Shown here in pieces: positions 1-8,589 of a stretch of 64,000 nt of DNA (positions are counted from its first letter, which is position 1; every line of letters starts with the position of its first letter). Source of the DNA: Alkalinema sp. CACIAM 70d (lineage in GTDB: Bacteria; Cyanobacteriota; Cyanobacteriia; Leptolyngbyales; Leptolyngbyaceae); NCBI GenBank assembly GCA_002148405.1, contig MUGG01000118.1, positions 1-64,000 of the forward strand. The letters run 5' to 3'. A program made the translations under genes and the position numbers. The notes under the pieces were generated by a model, which worked only from the letters and a program-made list of their open reading frames with translations, had not been told where the DNA came from and did no database searches.

Positions 1-711
1 CTACTTGCCGCGCTTGGCAAGTTCCTTTTGGCGATTCACCTTCCCCGCTGAAGGACATAAATCCGCCAGTTCGCAGGCTTCGCACAGGGGCTTACGGGCA
101 TCGCAAATGGCACGACCATGGTAGATCAGATGGATCGAAGTATTTTCCCATTCTGGCTGGGGAAACAATTTCATTAAGTCCCGCTCGATTTTGACGGCAT
201 CCTGGTGCTTAGTGAAACCTAACCGATTGCTCAAGCGCGTCACATGGGTATCTACCGTAAAGCCTAAATTCACCCCATACCCCACCGCAGACACCACATT
301 GGCCGTTTTGCGAGCCACTCCCGGCAAACGCGTCAGGGTTTCCATCGTGCGAGGCACCTCCCCTTCGAACTGCTCCAGAATCATCTGGCAGGCTGCCCGA
401 ATATTTTTCGCCTTATTGCGGTAGAAGCCCGTCGATTTTACGAGGGATTCCAACTCGTCTAGGTCAGCTTCTGCAAAGGCTTGGGCGTTGGGATAGCGCT
501 GGAACAAGGCAGGCGTGACTTTGTTCACCCGTTCATCGGTACATTGTGCCGCCAGCATGGTGGCAACCAAAAGCTGCAAGGGATTTTCAAAATCTAAGGA
601 ACAGGTCGCCCCAGGATATAGCCGTTTCAAACGCACCAAAACTTCTAAGGCCCGTTGTTTTTTGGCCGGGAGACGAGTCCGACGGGTGGGAGGCGTCGCT
701 TCAGCTTGCAT
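1..711 (-). CDS. nth: Endonuclease III (DNA glycosylase/AP lyase)
   Basis: Base-excision repair enzyme that removes oxidised pyrimidines and cuts the resulting abasic site. The 236-residue protein has the helix-hairpin-helix/GPD core: the LPGVARKTANVV hairpin carries the catalytic lysine (K135) and VDTHVTRL carries the catalytic aspartate (D154). Four cysteines near the C-terminus (C203, C210, C213, C219; spacing C-x6-C-x2-C-x5-C) form the family's [4Fe-4S] site. The gene is complete; its stop codon is the first three bases of the window. The basic N-terminal extension of about 20 residues may be partly non-native. It follows rseP on the same strand, with a hairpin between them, so it is probably transcribed separately. 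Confidence 0.96.
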   Translation of the reverse strand: MQAEATPPTRRTRLPAKKQRALEVLVRLKRLYPGATCSLDFENPLQLLVATMLAAQCTDERVNKVTPALFQRYPNAQAFAEADLDELESLVKSTGFYRNKAKNIRAACQMILEQFEGEVPRTMETLTRLPGVARKTANVVSAVGYGVNLGFTVDTHVTRLSNRLGFTKHQDAVKIERDLMKLFPQPEWENTSIHLIYHGRAICDARKPLCEACELADLCPSAGKVNRQKELAKRGK

Positions 712-804
712 GGTAGGTCGTTTTCATGGCAATCAGGACAGAGATGTTTGAGAATTTCCCCCAGGAGAATCAGAGCTCCAACGGGAAAAGTCCCCTAGCA
801 AAAC

Positions 805-847
805 CAATGGCCCGATCGCCGATTTCATCCCAACGATCGAGCCATTG
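805..847 (-). terminator. Probable terminator after rseP
   Basis: Arms CAATGGCCCGATCG (805-818) and CGATCGAGCCATTG (834-847) pair over 14 bp with one mismatch and a 15-base loop. Read on the minus strand the hairpin begins 14 bases after the rseP stop and is followed by GTTTTG. It separates rseP from nth. The T-run is short, so termination is likely but not certain. Confidence 0.5.
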
Positions 848-860
848 ATTCATCCGAAGA

Positions 861-1937
861 TTACTGCTGGATCCAGTTAGCGGTATCTCGGATAATCAGA
901 AATACGCCAAGCCCGAGGAGCAACACCAATCCGGTTTGCATAAAGCTCTCTTCAATCCGCTTGGGCACAGGTTTCCCGGACAGCGCCTCAAACAGAATAA
1001 AGACCAATTGCCCCCCATCCAGCGCTGGCAACGGCAGAATATTAATCACCGCTAGGTTAATGCTAATCAGTGCAGCAAAGCCAAACAGCCGACGCGGATC
1101 ATCCTGGGCTAACTGGGCACCCTGACGAACGATCGCCACAGGCCCTGCCACTTGATCAGCCACTTGACTGAACTTGCTGACCAACATACCAAAGCCCGCG
1201 ATCGTTTGGGTCGTAATCCGATTAAATTCATCGGCGGCCAGGGTCAAGGATTCGATCGGATTGCGGGGCTTTTTGATCTCCACTTTTTCCAGCATGGGAA
1301 ACAGCCCAATCCCGACCCGACCGACTTTTTTCTTTTGATCCAGTTCCGGTGTAATGGCGATCGTCAGATTTTCCTGCTTGCGCTGCACCTGTAACTGCAA
1401 TTCCTGGTTAGGGCTGGTTTCGATCGCTTGGCGCAGGCGATCGGGGGAATTACTCGCCGCTGGAATGGGCTTGCCGTTAATGGCTAGAACAACGTCTCCG
1501 GCTCGCAGTCCGGCTTTTTCGGCTACAGACGCCTGTTCGACTTTGGGCAGGAGCACCCCTGGTTTAAAAATCGGCGTTGGAATACCGACTGTCCCTGCCT
1601 GCGCAACTAAAACAGCATAGGCAAAAATCAGATTGGCAATCACCCCTGCACTGATGACGATCGCCCGATCGAAGACGGGACGATTCCGCAACAGGTTGGG
1701 ATCCGTGGGGGGAATGTCACTATCTGGATCATCGTCGGGAAATCCCACAAATCCCCCCAAGGGTAATGCCCGCAGTGCATATTCTGTCTGTTTACCTTGG
1801 TATTTCCAGAGCACCGGGCCAAAGCCGATCGAAAATCGGTTGGCGTAGATTCCTTGGAGCCGTGCCGCCAAAAAGTGGCCTAACTCATGCACAAAGATCA
1901 GCAAGGCGAGAATCAGAATGACCTGAAAAATTGGCAT
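861..1937 (-). CDS. rseP: RIP-type zinc metalloprotease (site-2 protease, RseP family)
   Basis: Intramembrane protease that cleaves membrane-anchored substrates such as anti-sigma factors, and often remnant signal peptides. The 358-residue protein has the zinc motif HELGH (H17, E18, H21) in the first membrane helix, one periplasmic PDZ domain (about residues 115-205), and the second metal-site motif NILPLPALDGG in the C-terminal membrane part. A hydrophobic helix ends the protein. Length and order match the single-PDZ cyanobacterial/Gram-positive form. The substrate cannot be told from context: no sigma or anti-sigma gene is adjacent. Confidence 0.95.
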   Translation of the reverse strand: MPIFQVILILALLIFVHELGHFLAARLQGIYANRFSIGFGPVLWKYQGKQTEYALRALPLGGFVGFPDDDPDSDIPPTDPNLLRNRPVFDRAIVISAGVIANLIFAYAVLVAQAGTVGIPTPIFKPGVLLPKVEQASVAEKAGLRAGDVVLAINGKPIPAASNSPDRLRQAIETSPNQELQLQVQRKQENLTIAITPELDQKKKVGRVGIGLFPMLEKVEIKKPRNPIESLTLAADEFNRITTQTIAGFGMLVSKFSQVADQVAGPVAIVRQGAQLAQDDPRRLFGFAALISINLAVINILPLPALDGGQLVFILFEALSGKPVPKRIEESFMQTGLVLLLGLGVFLIIRDTANWIQQ

Positions 1938-2130
1938 AGATTAAAGGGGAAATCTAGGACAGACACAATTTGAGCAATACAAAAACCAGCAATCCTGAAC
2001 TAGCACATTGCTGTCAATGTTGCTTCATTGTAGATTGCTGGGCTTCAGACTATCAAACGATCGCAAGGAAATGCTGTTTAGCGATTGCGAAACGATCGAA
2101 CCAGACTAGCAGACTCTTATACCGAAGAAA

Positions 2131-3438
2131 CTAGGGCTTGGCAGGCTGACTTCCTGTACCCGGCAGGTTGGATTGAATGGGTTGCAGGTTGGCGGAAGCT
2201 GCTGGCTGTTGGCCTTGGGCAATCTTTTGAGGTTGCTGGGCAATTTGCAGAGATTTCACCAAACTAGCCATGGCAAACTCCAATTCCTGCCCTGCATCCT
2301 GCGCCACCCAAGAGCCATCTTCCGTTTGTTGCCGCAGTTCAAAGTGCAAGTGCGGCCCGGTGGAATTTCCGGTACTGCCCACAAGCCCAATCACCGTGCC
2401 CTTTTGAATTACCTCACCCGGCTTCACGAAGAGTTCCGACAGGTGAGCGTATAGGGTTTGTTGGGTGCCGTTGTTATGTTCCAATGCCACAGTTAAGCCA
2501 TAGCCACCCAGCAAGTCTGCTAGCAGAACCCGTCCGGTCAAAGCAGCCAACACTGGGGTTCCCATAGGGGCACCAATATCAGTTCCGGTATGCATCCGCT
2601 GATCCCCCGTGATGGGGTGGATGCGCCAGCCGAAAATTGAAGTAATTTCTGCGGGGATGGCTAGGGGAAAAATTAAGCCCAAGTTGCGAATGGGCGTTAG
2701 CTTGGACAGCTTGATGGCGGAGTTGAAGTAGGGTTTCAGCGAAGGGGGGGTAAACTGCACCCCAGCGCTTCCGAAGCTGACAGGGCCTAAGCGCACTGGA
2801 GCCGCACTCATGGTTTCCGGAGTGGCGACGGCGTAGGTCGCGGGCGCACTAGAACCGATCGCGACCTTTCCGCTGGTCGATCGACCAGCACCTTGGGAGC
2901 CAGAGGCCACATTCGCCCCACCACAGACACTTCCGGCGGTCTTGCCCCACTTCACTGCTTGTTCGCAGCCTGAAGAGCGCTCAGAAAAAATGATGGCATC
3001 GGGCGCAATATAGGGGGCTTCGTTCGGTTGGCTAGGTGCTGTTTCCACGGGAGACGGCACAATTTCCACCGGCGGTGCTGTCTCTCTCGCGACAGGAGCC
3101 GGTTCATCGGGCAGCGGAGCCGCGCCCATATCTGGGGAAGCTGGGCTCGCGGATGACGGGGCTAAGGATACCTGGGGAGAGGGCTCCGGCAGTTCTAGCT
3201 CGATCGGTAGATCATCCGGCTTGGTAGACGCTGGGTTGATCGCCCGATCGCCACCGGACGCAGCAAGCTCAGTGGGCGCTTTTTCAGAAATCAGCAGCTT
3301 TAAAGGATCCGAGGTTTGGGCTTGGGCAACGGTGGAACCCAGCATACTCAGGCTCCCCAAACAAAAGCCGATCGTCCGAATCAGCGAGGTTCGGCCATTG
3401 CAGCTAGGGGACGGGTTCATCGGGGGACGCTGGGTCAT
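2131..3438 (-). CDS. M23-family peptidase (LytM domain), secreted
   Basis: Predicted cell-wall peptidoglycan endopeptidase or amidase activator. The C-terminal LytM/M23 domain has the zinc motifs MHTGTDIGAP (HxxxD) and HLHFEL (HxH), plus the conserved YAHLSEL segment. The N-terminus holds a signal peptide ending near STVAQA, followed by about 180 residues of Pro/Ala/Ser-rich linker. I chose the ATG at 3438 because AGGAG lies 10 bases upstream. A start at 3498 would add 20 residues without a visible ribosome site, and an ATG at 3420 also lacks one. It lies downstream of birA on the same strand. It differs from the second M23 protein in this window (20312-21214) in having a long linker. Confidence 0.85.
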   Translation of the reverse strand: MTQRPPMNPSPSCNGRTSLIRTIGFCLGSLSMLGSTVAQAQTSDPLKLLISEKAPTELAASGGDRAINPASTKPDDLPIELELPEPSPQVSLAPSSASPASPDMGAAPLPDEPAPVARETAPPVEIVPSPVETAPSQPNEAPYIAPDAIIFSERSSGCEQAVKWGKTAGSVCGGANVASGSQGAGRSTSGKVAIGSSAPATYAVATPETMSAAPVRLGPVSFGSAGVQFTPPSLKPYFNSAIKLSKLTPIRNLGLIFPLAIPAEITSIFGWRIHPITGDQRMHTGTDIGAPMGTPVLAALTGRVLLADLLGGYGLTVALEHNNGTQQTLYAHLSELFVKPGEVIQKGTVIGLVGSTGNSTGPHLHFELRQQTEDGSWVAQDAGQELEFAMASLVKSLQIAQQPQKIAQGQQPAASANLQPIQSNLPGTGSQPAKP

Positions 3439-3507
3439 GCTTGTTCTTACTCCTCTACACCCCAGTGGCGGCCTACCGCGAAGGCTCACCGGGGTCAAAT
3501 GGTTAAC

Positions 3508-3546
3508 TGATTGGGATGAATGATTGGGATGGATGAACGATTGGGA
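3508..3546. repeat. 13-bp tandem duplication at the birA 3' end
   Basis: TGATTGGGATGAA (3508-3520) is followed directly by TGATTGGGATGGA (3521-3533) and then a third partial copy, GATTGGGATTA, that runs into the birA stop codon (3547-3549). It is non-coding and belongs to the window-wide set of short tandem duplications. Confidence 0.8.
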
Positions 3547-4569
3547 TTATTGTTGTCCAGAATAGCCTAACTGCACCATTCCTGGGGGAAGGTATCGGTC
3601 TTGGCTAGACTCGGGGTCTGGGCTGGGATTGCCACTGACGGCCTGTTGGATTTCCAGCGAGACTTCCAGCGGGGACATCTCTGCCTTAGACTGCAAGCGA
3701 ACGTGAAGGTTCCCTTGAGCCGTAACCCCAACCACAACGCCCCTGTAACTTTCCCAGGTGACAGTTTGCCCAAGGTTGACCAACAGATCTAGATACCTGG
3801 GTAACATTGCAGCCACACCATAGGTTCGCCAAGTTGCGTAGCCACCTATCACCCCCAAGGTGACGATCGCGGCCAAACTTTCCAAGGATTCTAAACCAGG
3901 AACGGGCTGGCTTTGCAAGATCTCCTGCAAACATATTCCTGGGGGGGGGGGTGAGTTACACCAGTTAATCCCAACCCCAACCACCGCCTGATGGATTTTT
4001 CCCTGGCGAAGACGAGTTTCGGTCAAAATCCCGCCGAGCTTGCGTCCCTGCAGAACCAGATCATTAAGCCACTTGACTTGTACAGGCACTTGTACAGGTG
4101 CTTGTACGGGCATAGGCACTTGTACGGGAAATTCTGTGGGAACTGGCTCAGCAACCTGTAAGGGATCCTGTAAGGGATCCTGCCCAGCAACCTTCTTCGC
4201 GTCAGCAGCCAATAAACCCGGAAACTCCCGCAGGGCCGTGGCAATGCCCCAAGCACTACAGAGCGTAAGTTGGGCAGCCTCTTCCACGTCTAAGTCCGGC
4301 TGGAGCGCGATCGACAGATACAAACCGCCCGTCTGAGAGTCCCACGATCGTCCCCATTGGCCTTTACCTGCTGTTTGCGTCTCCGCCAGCACGATCGTGC
4401 CCTCCGATGCACCCTGGGCCAGCAATTCCCACAGCTTGCGATTCGTTGAATCGAGTTCTGCAAAGCAATGCAGTTTGAGGGATGGCCGCAGAGTTGCAGC
4501 AGTCAACCCATGATTGAATTGAAGCAACGTCTGCAAGGCAGCATCAAATTTGGCTAGGTTAAAAGGCAC
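3547..4569 (-). CDS. birA: Biotin--[acetyl-CoA-carboxylase] ligase
   Basis: Attaches biotin to the carrier protein AccB of acetyl-CoA carboxylase. Visible family motifs are ELDSTNRKL, the biotinyl-AMP loop AGKGQWGRSW, VKWLNDLVL and VGVGINW. There is no N-terminal DNA-binding domain, so this is a mono-functional (class I) ligase. At 340 residues it is longer than usual. The excess is a Pro/Gln/Val-rich insert between the ALREFPG region and KWLND, built from tandem 12-bp repeats. A C11 run on the coding strand encodes PPPP after VGVGINWCNS. It is divergent from pgeF across 145 bases. accD lies about 1.4 kb downstream of the divergent neighbour, but there is no operon. Confidence 0.93.
   Translation of the reverse strand: MPFNLAKFDAALQTLLQFNHGLTAATLRPSLKLHCFAELDSTNRKLWELLAQGASEGTIVLAETQTAGKGQWGRSWDSQTGGLYLSIALQPDLDVEEAAQLTLCSAWGIATALREFPGLLAADAKKVAGQDPLQDPLQVAEPVPTEFPVQVPMPVQAPVQVPVQVKWLNDLVLQGRKLGGILTETRLRQGKIHQAVVGVGINWCNSPPPPGICLQEILQSQPVPGLESLESLAAIVTLGVIGGYATWRTYGVAAMLPRYLDLLVNLGQTVTWESYRGVVVGVTAQGNLHVRLQSKAEMSPLEVSLEIQQAVSGNPSPDPESSQDRYLPPGMVQLGYSGQQ
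3941..3951. repeat. G11 homopolymer inside birA
   Basis: Eleven consecutive G on the plus strand (C on the coding strand) encode four prolines in birA. The reading frame is open only with 11 bases, or a change of three. The tract is long enough for replication slippage. Confidence 0.9.
4077..4182. repeat. In-frame 12-bp tandem repeats inside birA
   Basis: Two arrays lie in the birA coding sequence. The first has units CTTGTACAGGCA, CTTGTACAGGTG and CTTGTACGGGCA, then six bases, then CTTGTACGGGAA (4077-4130). The second is two copies of CTGTAAGGGATC (4156-4179). They encode repeated P-V-Q-V-P-like and Q-D-P-L units and keep the frame. Confidence 0.9.
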
Positions 4570-4714
4570 GGACTCACGGGCTCAGGGTAAGGGGCGCAAA
4601 GGCTGGCATGGATTGCCTAGGGAAAACCGCTATCAACGCTACCATGTTTGTGTTTATCCCTCTGGGTTGATCTCAGCTTGAGCCCTAGAACTTGGCCTAC
4701 AGAACTTGAACTCT

Positions 4715-5509
4715 ATGCATACCTGGCATTGGCAAACTTGGAACGACCTGCCCTACCTGACTTGCAGTTTACTGGAACCGTGGCAGCACGGTTGGTTTAC
4801 CCAGAAATTTGCGCCTAAAACGCCCTTCGAACTGACCGCCGAACTCTATCCCCAGGCGATTGCCTATCGTGCCAAGCAAGTCCACGGCGACAGGGTTTTA
4901 GCCCCGGCGGAGATGCCCTCCCCCCTGCACGCTGATAATTTGCCCGATGGAGATGGGGTGATTTCCCAGGACGCCCATCAAGCGGTTTGGGTGTGTACCG
5001 CCGACTGTACCCCAGTCCTCATTGGCGACGTCCAGACGGGCCAGGTGGCCGCAGTCCATGCAGGTTGGCGCGGAACGGCAAAAAAAATCGTGCCTGGGGC
5101 GATCGAACGTTTACTTGAGCACGGTAGTCAGTTAGCTAATCTGCGGGTAGCTATGGGACCCGCGATCGCGGGAGAAGTCTATCAAGTGGATGCTGAGGTG
5201 GCGGTGCAAACGGCAGCTACTATTGCCCCCGAAACCCCTGAAATGGCCTTGGATGAAGCGATCGCCCATCTACAAGCGTTGCCCCATTCCCCCGTGTTAC
5301 CCGATCCGCAGGTTGGTAAAGTGCGCCTCAATGTGCGCCAAGTCAATGCCCTCCAACTTGAACAACTGGGGCTAGCACCGGAGCAAATCGCCATTTCTCC
5401 CCACTGCACCTATCAGGATCCTGATAACTTCTTTTCCCACCGTCGAGCCCCCTTGAGGAAGGCGCAATGGGCTGGGATTGTCAGCCGTGGCCTATCAGTC
5501 GTGGACTAG
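4715..5509 (+). CDS. pgeF: YfiH/PgeF family polyphenol oxidase-like protein (peptidoglycan editing factor)
   Basis: Multicopper-oxidase-like (DUF152) protein. Family members act as purine nucleoside phosphorylase/adenosine deaminase (bacterial YlmD type) or as peptidoglycan editing factor. The metal site residues are visible: QVHGDRV, CTADCTPVLI, AVHAGWRGTAK and the C-terminal HCTYQDPDNFFSHRR. I start at the ATG at 4715 (264 residues); an in-frame TTG at 4706 would add three. No strong ribosome site is seen. It is divergent from birA. The exact substrate cannot be assigned from sequence. Confidence 0.88.
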   Translation: MHTWHWQTWNDLPYLTCSLLEPWQHGWFTQKFAPKTPFELTAELYPQAIAYRAKQVHGDRVLAPAEMPSPLHADNLPDGDGVISQDAHQAVWVCTADCTPVLIGDVQTGQVAAVHAGWRGTAKKIVPGAIERLLEHGSQLANLRVAMGPAIAGEVYQVDAEVAVQTAATIAPETPEMALDEAIAHLQALPHSPVLPDPQVGKVRLNVRQVNALQLEQLGLAPEQIAISPHCTYQDPDNFFSHRRAPLRKAQWAGIVSRGLSVVD

Positions 5510-5958
5510 AGTCTGAACCCAAAAATAAATTCGGGCACAGATAATCCGTGCCCTGCCCACACCGGAGCGGTGCTCTGTCTGTCAGTTTAGTGCGATCGCC
5601 TTAAAACTTCACGATACCTGTGACGCCTTGTTAGTAGTTGCTGACATTCGATTGCTCTGACCAATTCCGGCACACGGAGCAGAGCAGGGGGCTGTCTATG
5701 ATACAGTGACCCCTACGGGTATCCCTTCACCAGTCATTTTTGACCGTCAACCCTTTTGGTTGTGACCCTTGGTTACAATTTTGGGTTGTGCCTAGTTCAG
5801 CTATACCCAGTTCGGTTATGCCCAGCAGTTATGACCCGTGAATGCTTCAGCCAGTACCCGGTTATGCCTTGACGGCAATGCCTTCATCGTCGTATGGGGC
5901 TGTGCTACTTTCATCGCTTCGTTTGTTTATCCAGTTTCTACCCAGTCGGTGAATTTCC
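5510..5958. other. Intergenic region between pgeF and accD
   Basis: About 450 bases with no gene I can support. Two small hairpins follow pgeF: GGGCAC/GTGCCC (5533-5538 and 5548-5553) and CACCG-GAG-CGGTG (5560-5572). Neither has a T-run, so at most they are weak transcript ends. The rest holds the accD promoter region, with repeated TTATG/GGTTGTG words; no clear -10/-35 pair stands out. Confidence 0.5.
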
Positions 5959-6897
5959 ATGTCGTTGTTTGATTGGTTTGCGAATCGGCGCAAAGAAAAT
6001 CCTTCCTCAGAGCCGCAGCAGGAACGAGAGATTGCAGATGGCCTGTGGACAAAGTGCGAGTCCTGTGGGGCGTTGATGTATACCAAGGATTTGCGAACCA
6101 ACCAGATGGTTTGCTTGGAATGCAACCACCACATGCGGGTTTATAGCGATGAGCGCATTCGTCAGCTAATTGATGCCGATACTTGGACCGCCCTGGATGA
6201 ATCCGTTCGGTCGATAGATCCGCTGGGATTCCGCGATCGTAAACCCTATACCGATCGCCTGCGGGAAATGCAGGAAAAAACCAAGCTGGTGGATGCGGTG
6301 CAGACTGGGGTAGGCCAGTTAGAAGGCACAACCGTTGCCCTCGGGGTCATGGACTTCCGCTTTATGGGCGGTAGCATGGGATCCGTCGTGGGCGAAAAAT
6401 TGACCCGCTTAATCGAACGGGGCACACAACAACGCCTGCCGGTGATTATTGTCTGCGCCTCCGGGGGAGCCAGAATGCAGGAAGGTATGTTGAGCCTAAT
6501 GCAAATGGCGAAGATTTCCGGTGCCCTCGATCGTCATCGTGATCAGCGCTTGCTCTACATTCCTGTGCTGACCCATCCCACCGCAGGCGGGGTCACAGCC
6601 AGCTTTGCCATGCTCGGTGATGTCATCATTGCGGAACCCAAGGCCACGATCGCCTTTGCAGGACGACGGGTCGTTGAACAAACCCTGCGGGAAAAACTGC
6701 CCGACGACTTCCAAACTGCGGAATACCTGTTGGAACACGGCTTTGTGGATTTAATCGTGCCGCGTACCCAACTCAAAAAGACCTTAGCTCAGTTGATTAG
6801 TCTCCATCAGCCGACTTCGGCTCCTACGGATCTGATGCGCCATCATTTAGCCAGCGATCGGGCCGATGTCAAGCCGCTGAGTCACATTGAAGGGTAG
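5959..6897 (+). CDS. accD: Acetyl-CoA carboxylase carboxyltransferase subunit beta
   Basis: Beta subunit of the carboxyltransferase that makes malonyl-CoA for fatty acid synthesis; it works with AccA. The 312-residue protein has the N-terminal zinc ribbon (C33, C36, C52, C55) followed by the crotonase-fold domain with [22 protein letters not shown] and [12 protein letters not shown], all characteristic of AccD. Length is typical. It stands alone on the plus strand between pgeF and psbV. The lipid genes plsX-fabH-fabD-plsC lie about 20 kb away. Confidence 0.97.
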   Translation: MSLFDWFANRRKENPSSEPQQEREIADGLWTKCESCGALMYTKDLRTNQMVCLECNHHMRVYSDERIRQLIDADTWTALDESVRSIDPLGFRDRKPYTDRLREMQEKTKLVDAVQTGVGQLEGTTVALGVMDFRFMGGSMGSVVGEKLTRLIERGTQQRLPVIIVCASGGARMQEGMLSLMQMAKISGALDRHRDQRLLYIPVLTHPTAGGVTASFAMLGDVIIAEPKATIAFAGRRVVEQTLREKLPDDFQTAEYLLEHGFVDLIVPRTQLKKTLAQLISLHQPTSAPTDLMRHHLASDRADVKPLSHIEG

Positions 6898-7069
6898 TTC
6901 CTCGATCGTCCCCTAGGGCTGACCCATAACTGGTATTGACCTCAAGCGCATTCCGGCCAGAACGGAATCAAAATTTTGGTGCAATTTTTCTAGGGATCCA
7001 TCCAAAAAATCGCTAATTTTAGCTTTTTGTTGCGGTTTGTAAAGGTAACTCTAAGATTGCCATCAGCGA

Positions 7070-7097
7070 TTGTCCAATCCCGTGATATTGGTATTAA
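7070..7097 (+). promoter_or_regulatory. Possible psbV promoter
   Basis: TTGTCC (7070-7075), a 16-base spacer and TATTAA (7092-7097) resemble a sigma-70-type promoter, four of six matches in each box. It lies about 50 bases before the psbV start, which has a strong AAGGAG ribosome site at 7138-7143. Confidence 0.3.
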
Positions 7098-7148
7098 AAG
7101 ACATTGTTGTGTTGTGAATCTGATCCGAGCCACTTCTGAAGGAGAACC

Positions 7149-7637
7149 ATGCTTAAGAGATTCTTTTGGCTGGCCGTAACCGCCGTATTCTTTACTTTTC
7201 AATTCATCCAAGGGGCACAGGCAGCCGAGTTGGACACAAAGATTCGGACAGTCCCCCTTAACTCTTCTGGGGATACTGTTACTCTAAGCCTCAAGCAGGT
7301 TTCCGAAGGGAAGCGGCTGTTCCAATACGCCTGTGCTCAATGCCATGTGGGTGGAATTACTAAAACCGATCCTAACGTAGGTTTAGATCCTGAAGCGCTG
7401 TCATTGGCAACCCCCAATCGGAACAGTATTGAAGCCTTGGTTGACTATATGAAGGATCCCACCTCCTATGATGGGACAGAGTCGATCGCGGAAGTTCACC
7501 CCAGCTTGAAGAGCGCTGATATTTTCCCTGAAATGCGCAACTTGACCGATGATGATCTGTTTGCCATTGCAGGTCATATCCTATTGCAGCCCAAGGTTGT
7601 TGGCGATCGTTGGGGCGGCGGTAAGATCTACTTCTAG
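7149..7637 (+). CDS. psbV: Photosystem II cytochrome c-550
   Basis: Extrinsic lumenal subunit of photosystem II that stabilises the Mn4CaO5 cluster and its Cl-/Ca2+ environment. A signal peptide of 25 residues (cut after GAQA) is followed by a mature protein of 137. The heme motif CAQCH is C62/C65/H66 (mature 37/40/41). H117 (mature His92) in AEVHPSL is the second heme ligand, the hallmark bis-His coordination of PsbV. The C-terminus GGGKIYF is typical. A strong AAGGAG precedes the ATG. It is first in the run psbV-psbV2-petE-petJ; the 273-base gap to psbV2 leaves room for separate promoters. Confidence 0.98.
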   Translation: MLKRFFWLAVTAVFFTFQFIQGAQAAELDTKIRTVPLNSSGDTVTLSLKQVSEGKRLFQYACAQCHVGGITKTDPNVGLDPEALSLATPNRNSIEALVDYMKDPTSYDGTESIAEVHPSLKSADIFPEMRNLTDDDLFAIAGHILLQPKVVGDRWGGGKIYF

Positions 7638-7910
7638 GAATTCAGTAATCGATTCAGGCATTCTTCAACTTAGCCGCAATCGTGCTTTCGCCTAGCCAGT
7701 TAAGTTGCAAGCCGTTGTTAGAGTCATCATTCAATAATTTGGGAGGAAAGTCGATTTTTGCAGATGCAGAGGTCGGCTTTTCTTGCAATTTGAGTTCGAT
7801 CGTTCACAGGTTCAGATCAATTCCAGACCCATTCCAGATCAGTTCCATTACGCATTGTTTGTTTTCCTCACACCTCTCCAGGCTGTTTCCACAGTTCGAT
7901 ACAAAAAACG

Positions 7911-8426
7911 ATGTTGACAACATTCACGAATCGCTTACGACGCGCTTGTTTGCTAGGACTATTAGTCGCATTGGTGTTTCCAGCAATAGTCCTATTTGCA
8001 GCTCCAGCCCAAGCCGCTTTGGATCCCTATGTGACGCAATATCTGAAGGTTTTACCCAGTGGGGCTGCCAGTTTACGGATCGATCGCACTGGAGCCACCC
8101 GAGAAGTTGGCTACCAGGAGTTATTGCAGGGCAAAACTCTCTTTTCCCAAAATTGCCAAAGTTGTCATGTTGGCGGCTCTACTCTAGCCAGTCCAACCGT
8201 ATCTCTCGCCTTACCCGCCCTACAAGCAGCCACCCCACCCCGTGATACCCTTAATGCCTTAGTCACCTACATGCGCCACCCCCTCGCCTACGATGGCACT
8301 GATGACAACTTGTTCTGCCGGGAAGTTAGCGAAAGTTGGCTCTCTCCAGCAGAGGTGGAAAGCATTGCCGCATTTATCCTCCGCGCCGCCGAAGTTGCAC
8401 CCGGTTGGGGGCGATCGCCCATGTAG
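7911..8426 (+). CDS. psbV2: Cytochrome c-550-like protein PsbV2
   Basis: Low-potential c-type cytochrome paralogous to PsbV and placed directly after it, as in Thermosynechococcus. The signal peptide ends near APAQA (residue 35) and the heme motif is CQSCH (C82, C85, H86). The region YMRHPLAYDGT aligns with PsbV YMKDPTSYDGT. After that point PsbV has His117, while this protein has LFCREV with C136 at nearly the same distance. The PsbV2 of T. elongatus is known to use a Cys as second heme ligand, so the same is inferred here. The C-terminus lacks the PsbV tail GGKIYF. Its physiological role is not established. A 20-residue-scale HIP1 repeat runs over its stop codon. Confidence 0.93.
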   Translation: MLTTFTNRLRRACLLGLLVALVFPAIVLFAAPAQAALDPYVTQYLKVLPSGAASLRIDRTGATREVGYQELLQGKTLFSQNCQSCHVGGSTLASPTVSLALPALQAATPPRDTLNALVTYMRHPLAYDGTDDNLFCREVSESWLSPAEVESIAAFILRAAEVAPGWGRSPM

Positions 8427-8466
8427 TGGCGTCGATCGCCTATATTAATGGGGGCGATCGCCTATT
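8411..8466. repeat. HIP1-containing imperfect repeat over the psbV2 stop
   Basis: Three similar blocks, each with CGATCGCC followed by (C/T)AT, occur in 56 bases: GGGGCGATCGCCCATGTAG, GTCGATCGCCTATATTAATG and GGGGCGATCGCCTATTTAG. The first holds the psbV2 stop codon (8424-8426). This looks like local duplication around a HIP1 octamer. Confidence 0.65.
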
Positions 8467-8511
8467 TAGCGCAGTGGATTGTATAGATTGTAAGCGTGAG
8501 CTCGAAAAAAT

Positions 8512-8541
8512 CCTACGACAACCTGTCCTACGACAACCCGT
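8512..8541. repeat. 15-bp tandem duplication upstream of petE
   Basis: CCTACGACAACCTGT (8512-8526) is directly followed by CCTACGACAACCCGT (8527-8541), one base different. A TATGAT box (-10-like) lies just downstream, so the duplication sits in the likely petE promoter. Confidence 0.85.
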
Positions 8542-8589
8542 CTAAGATATGATCTCCTATGGAACGGTTTTAGTATCCGAGGGATCGAT

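Noticed and set aside
7682..8245. Plus-strand frame of 187 codons overlapping psbV2
   Set aside because: Out of frame with psbV2, Ser-rich, no ribosome site and no signal or motif; psbV2 explains the region.
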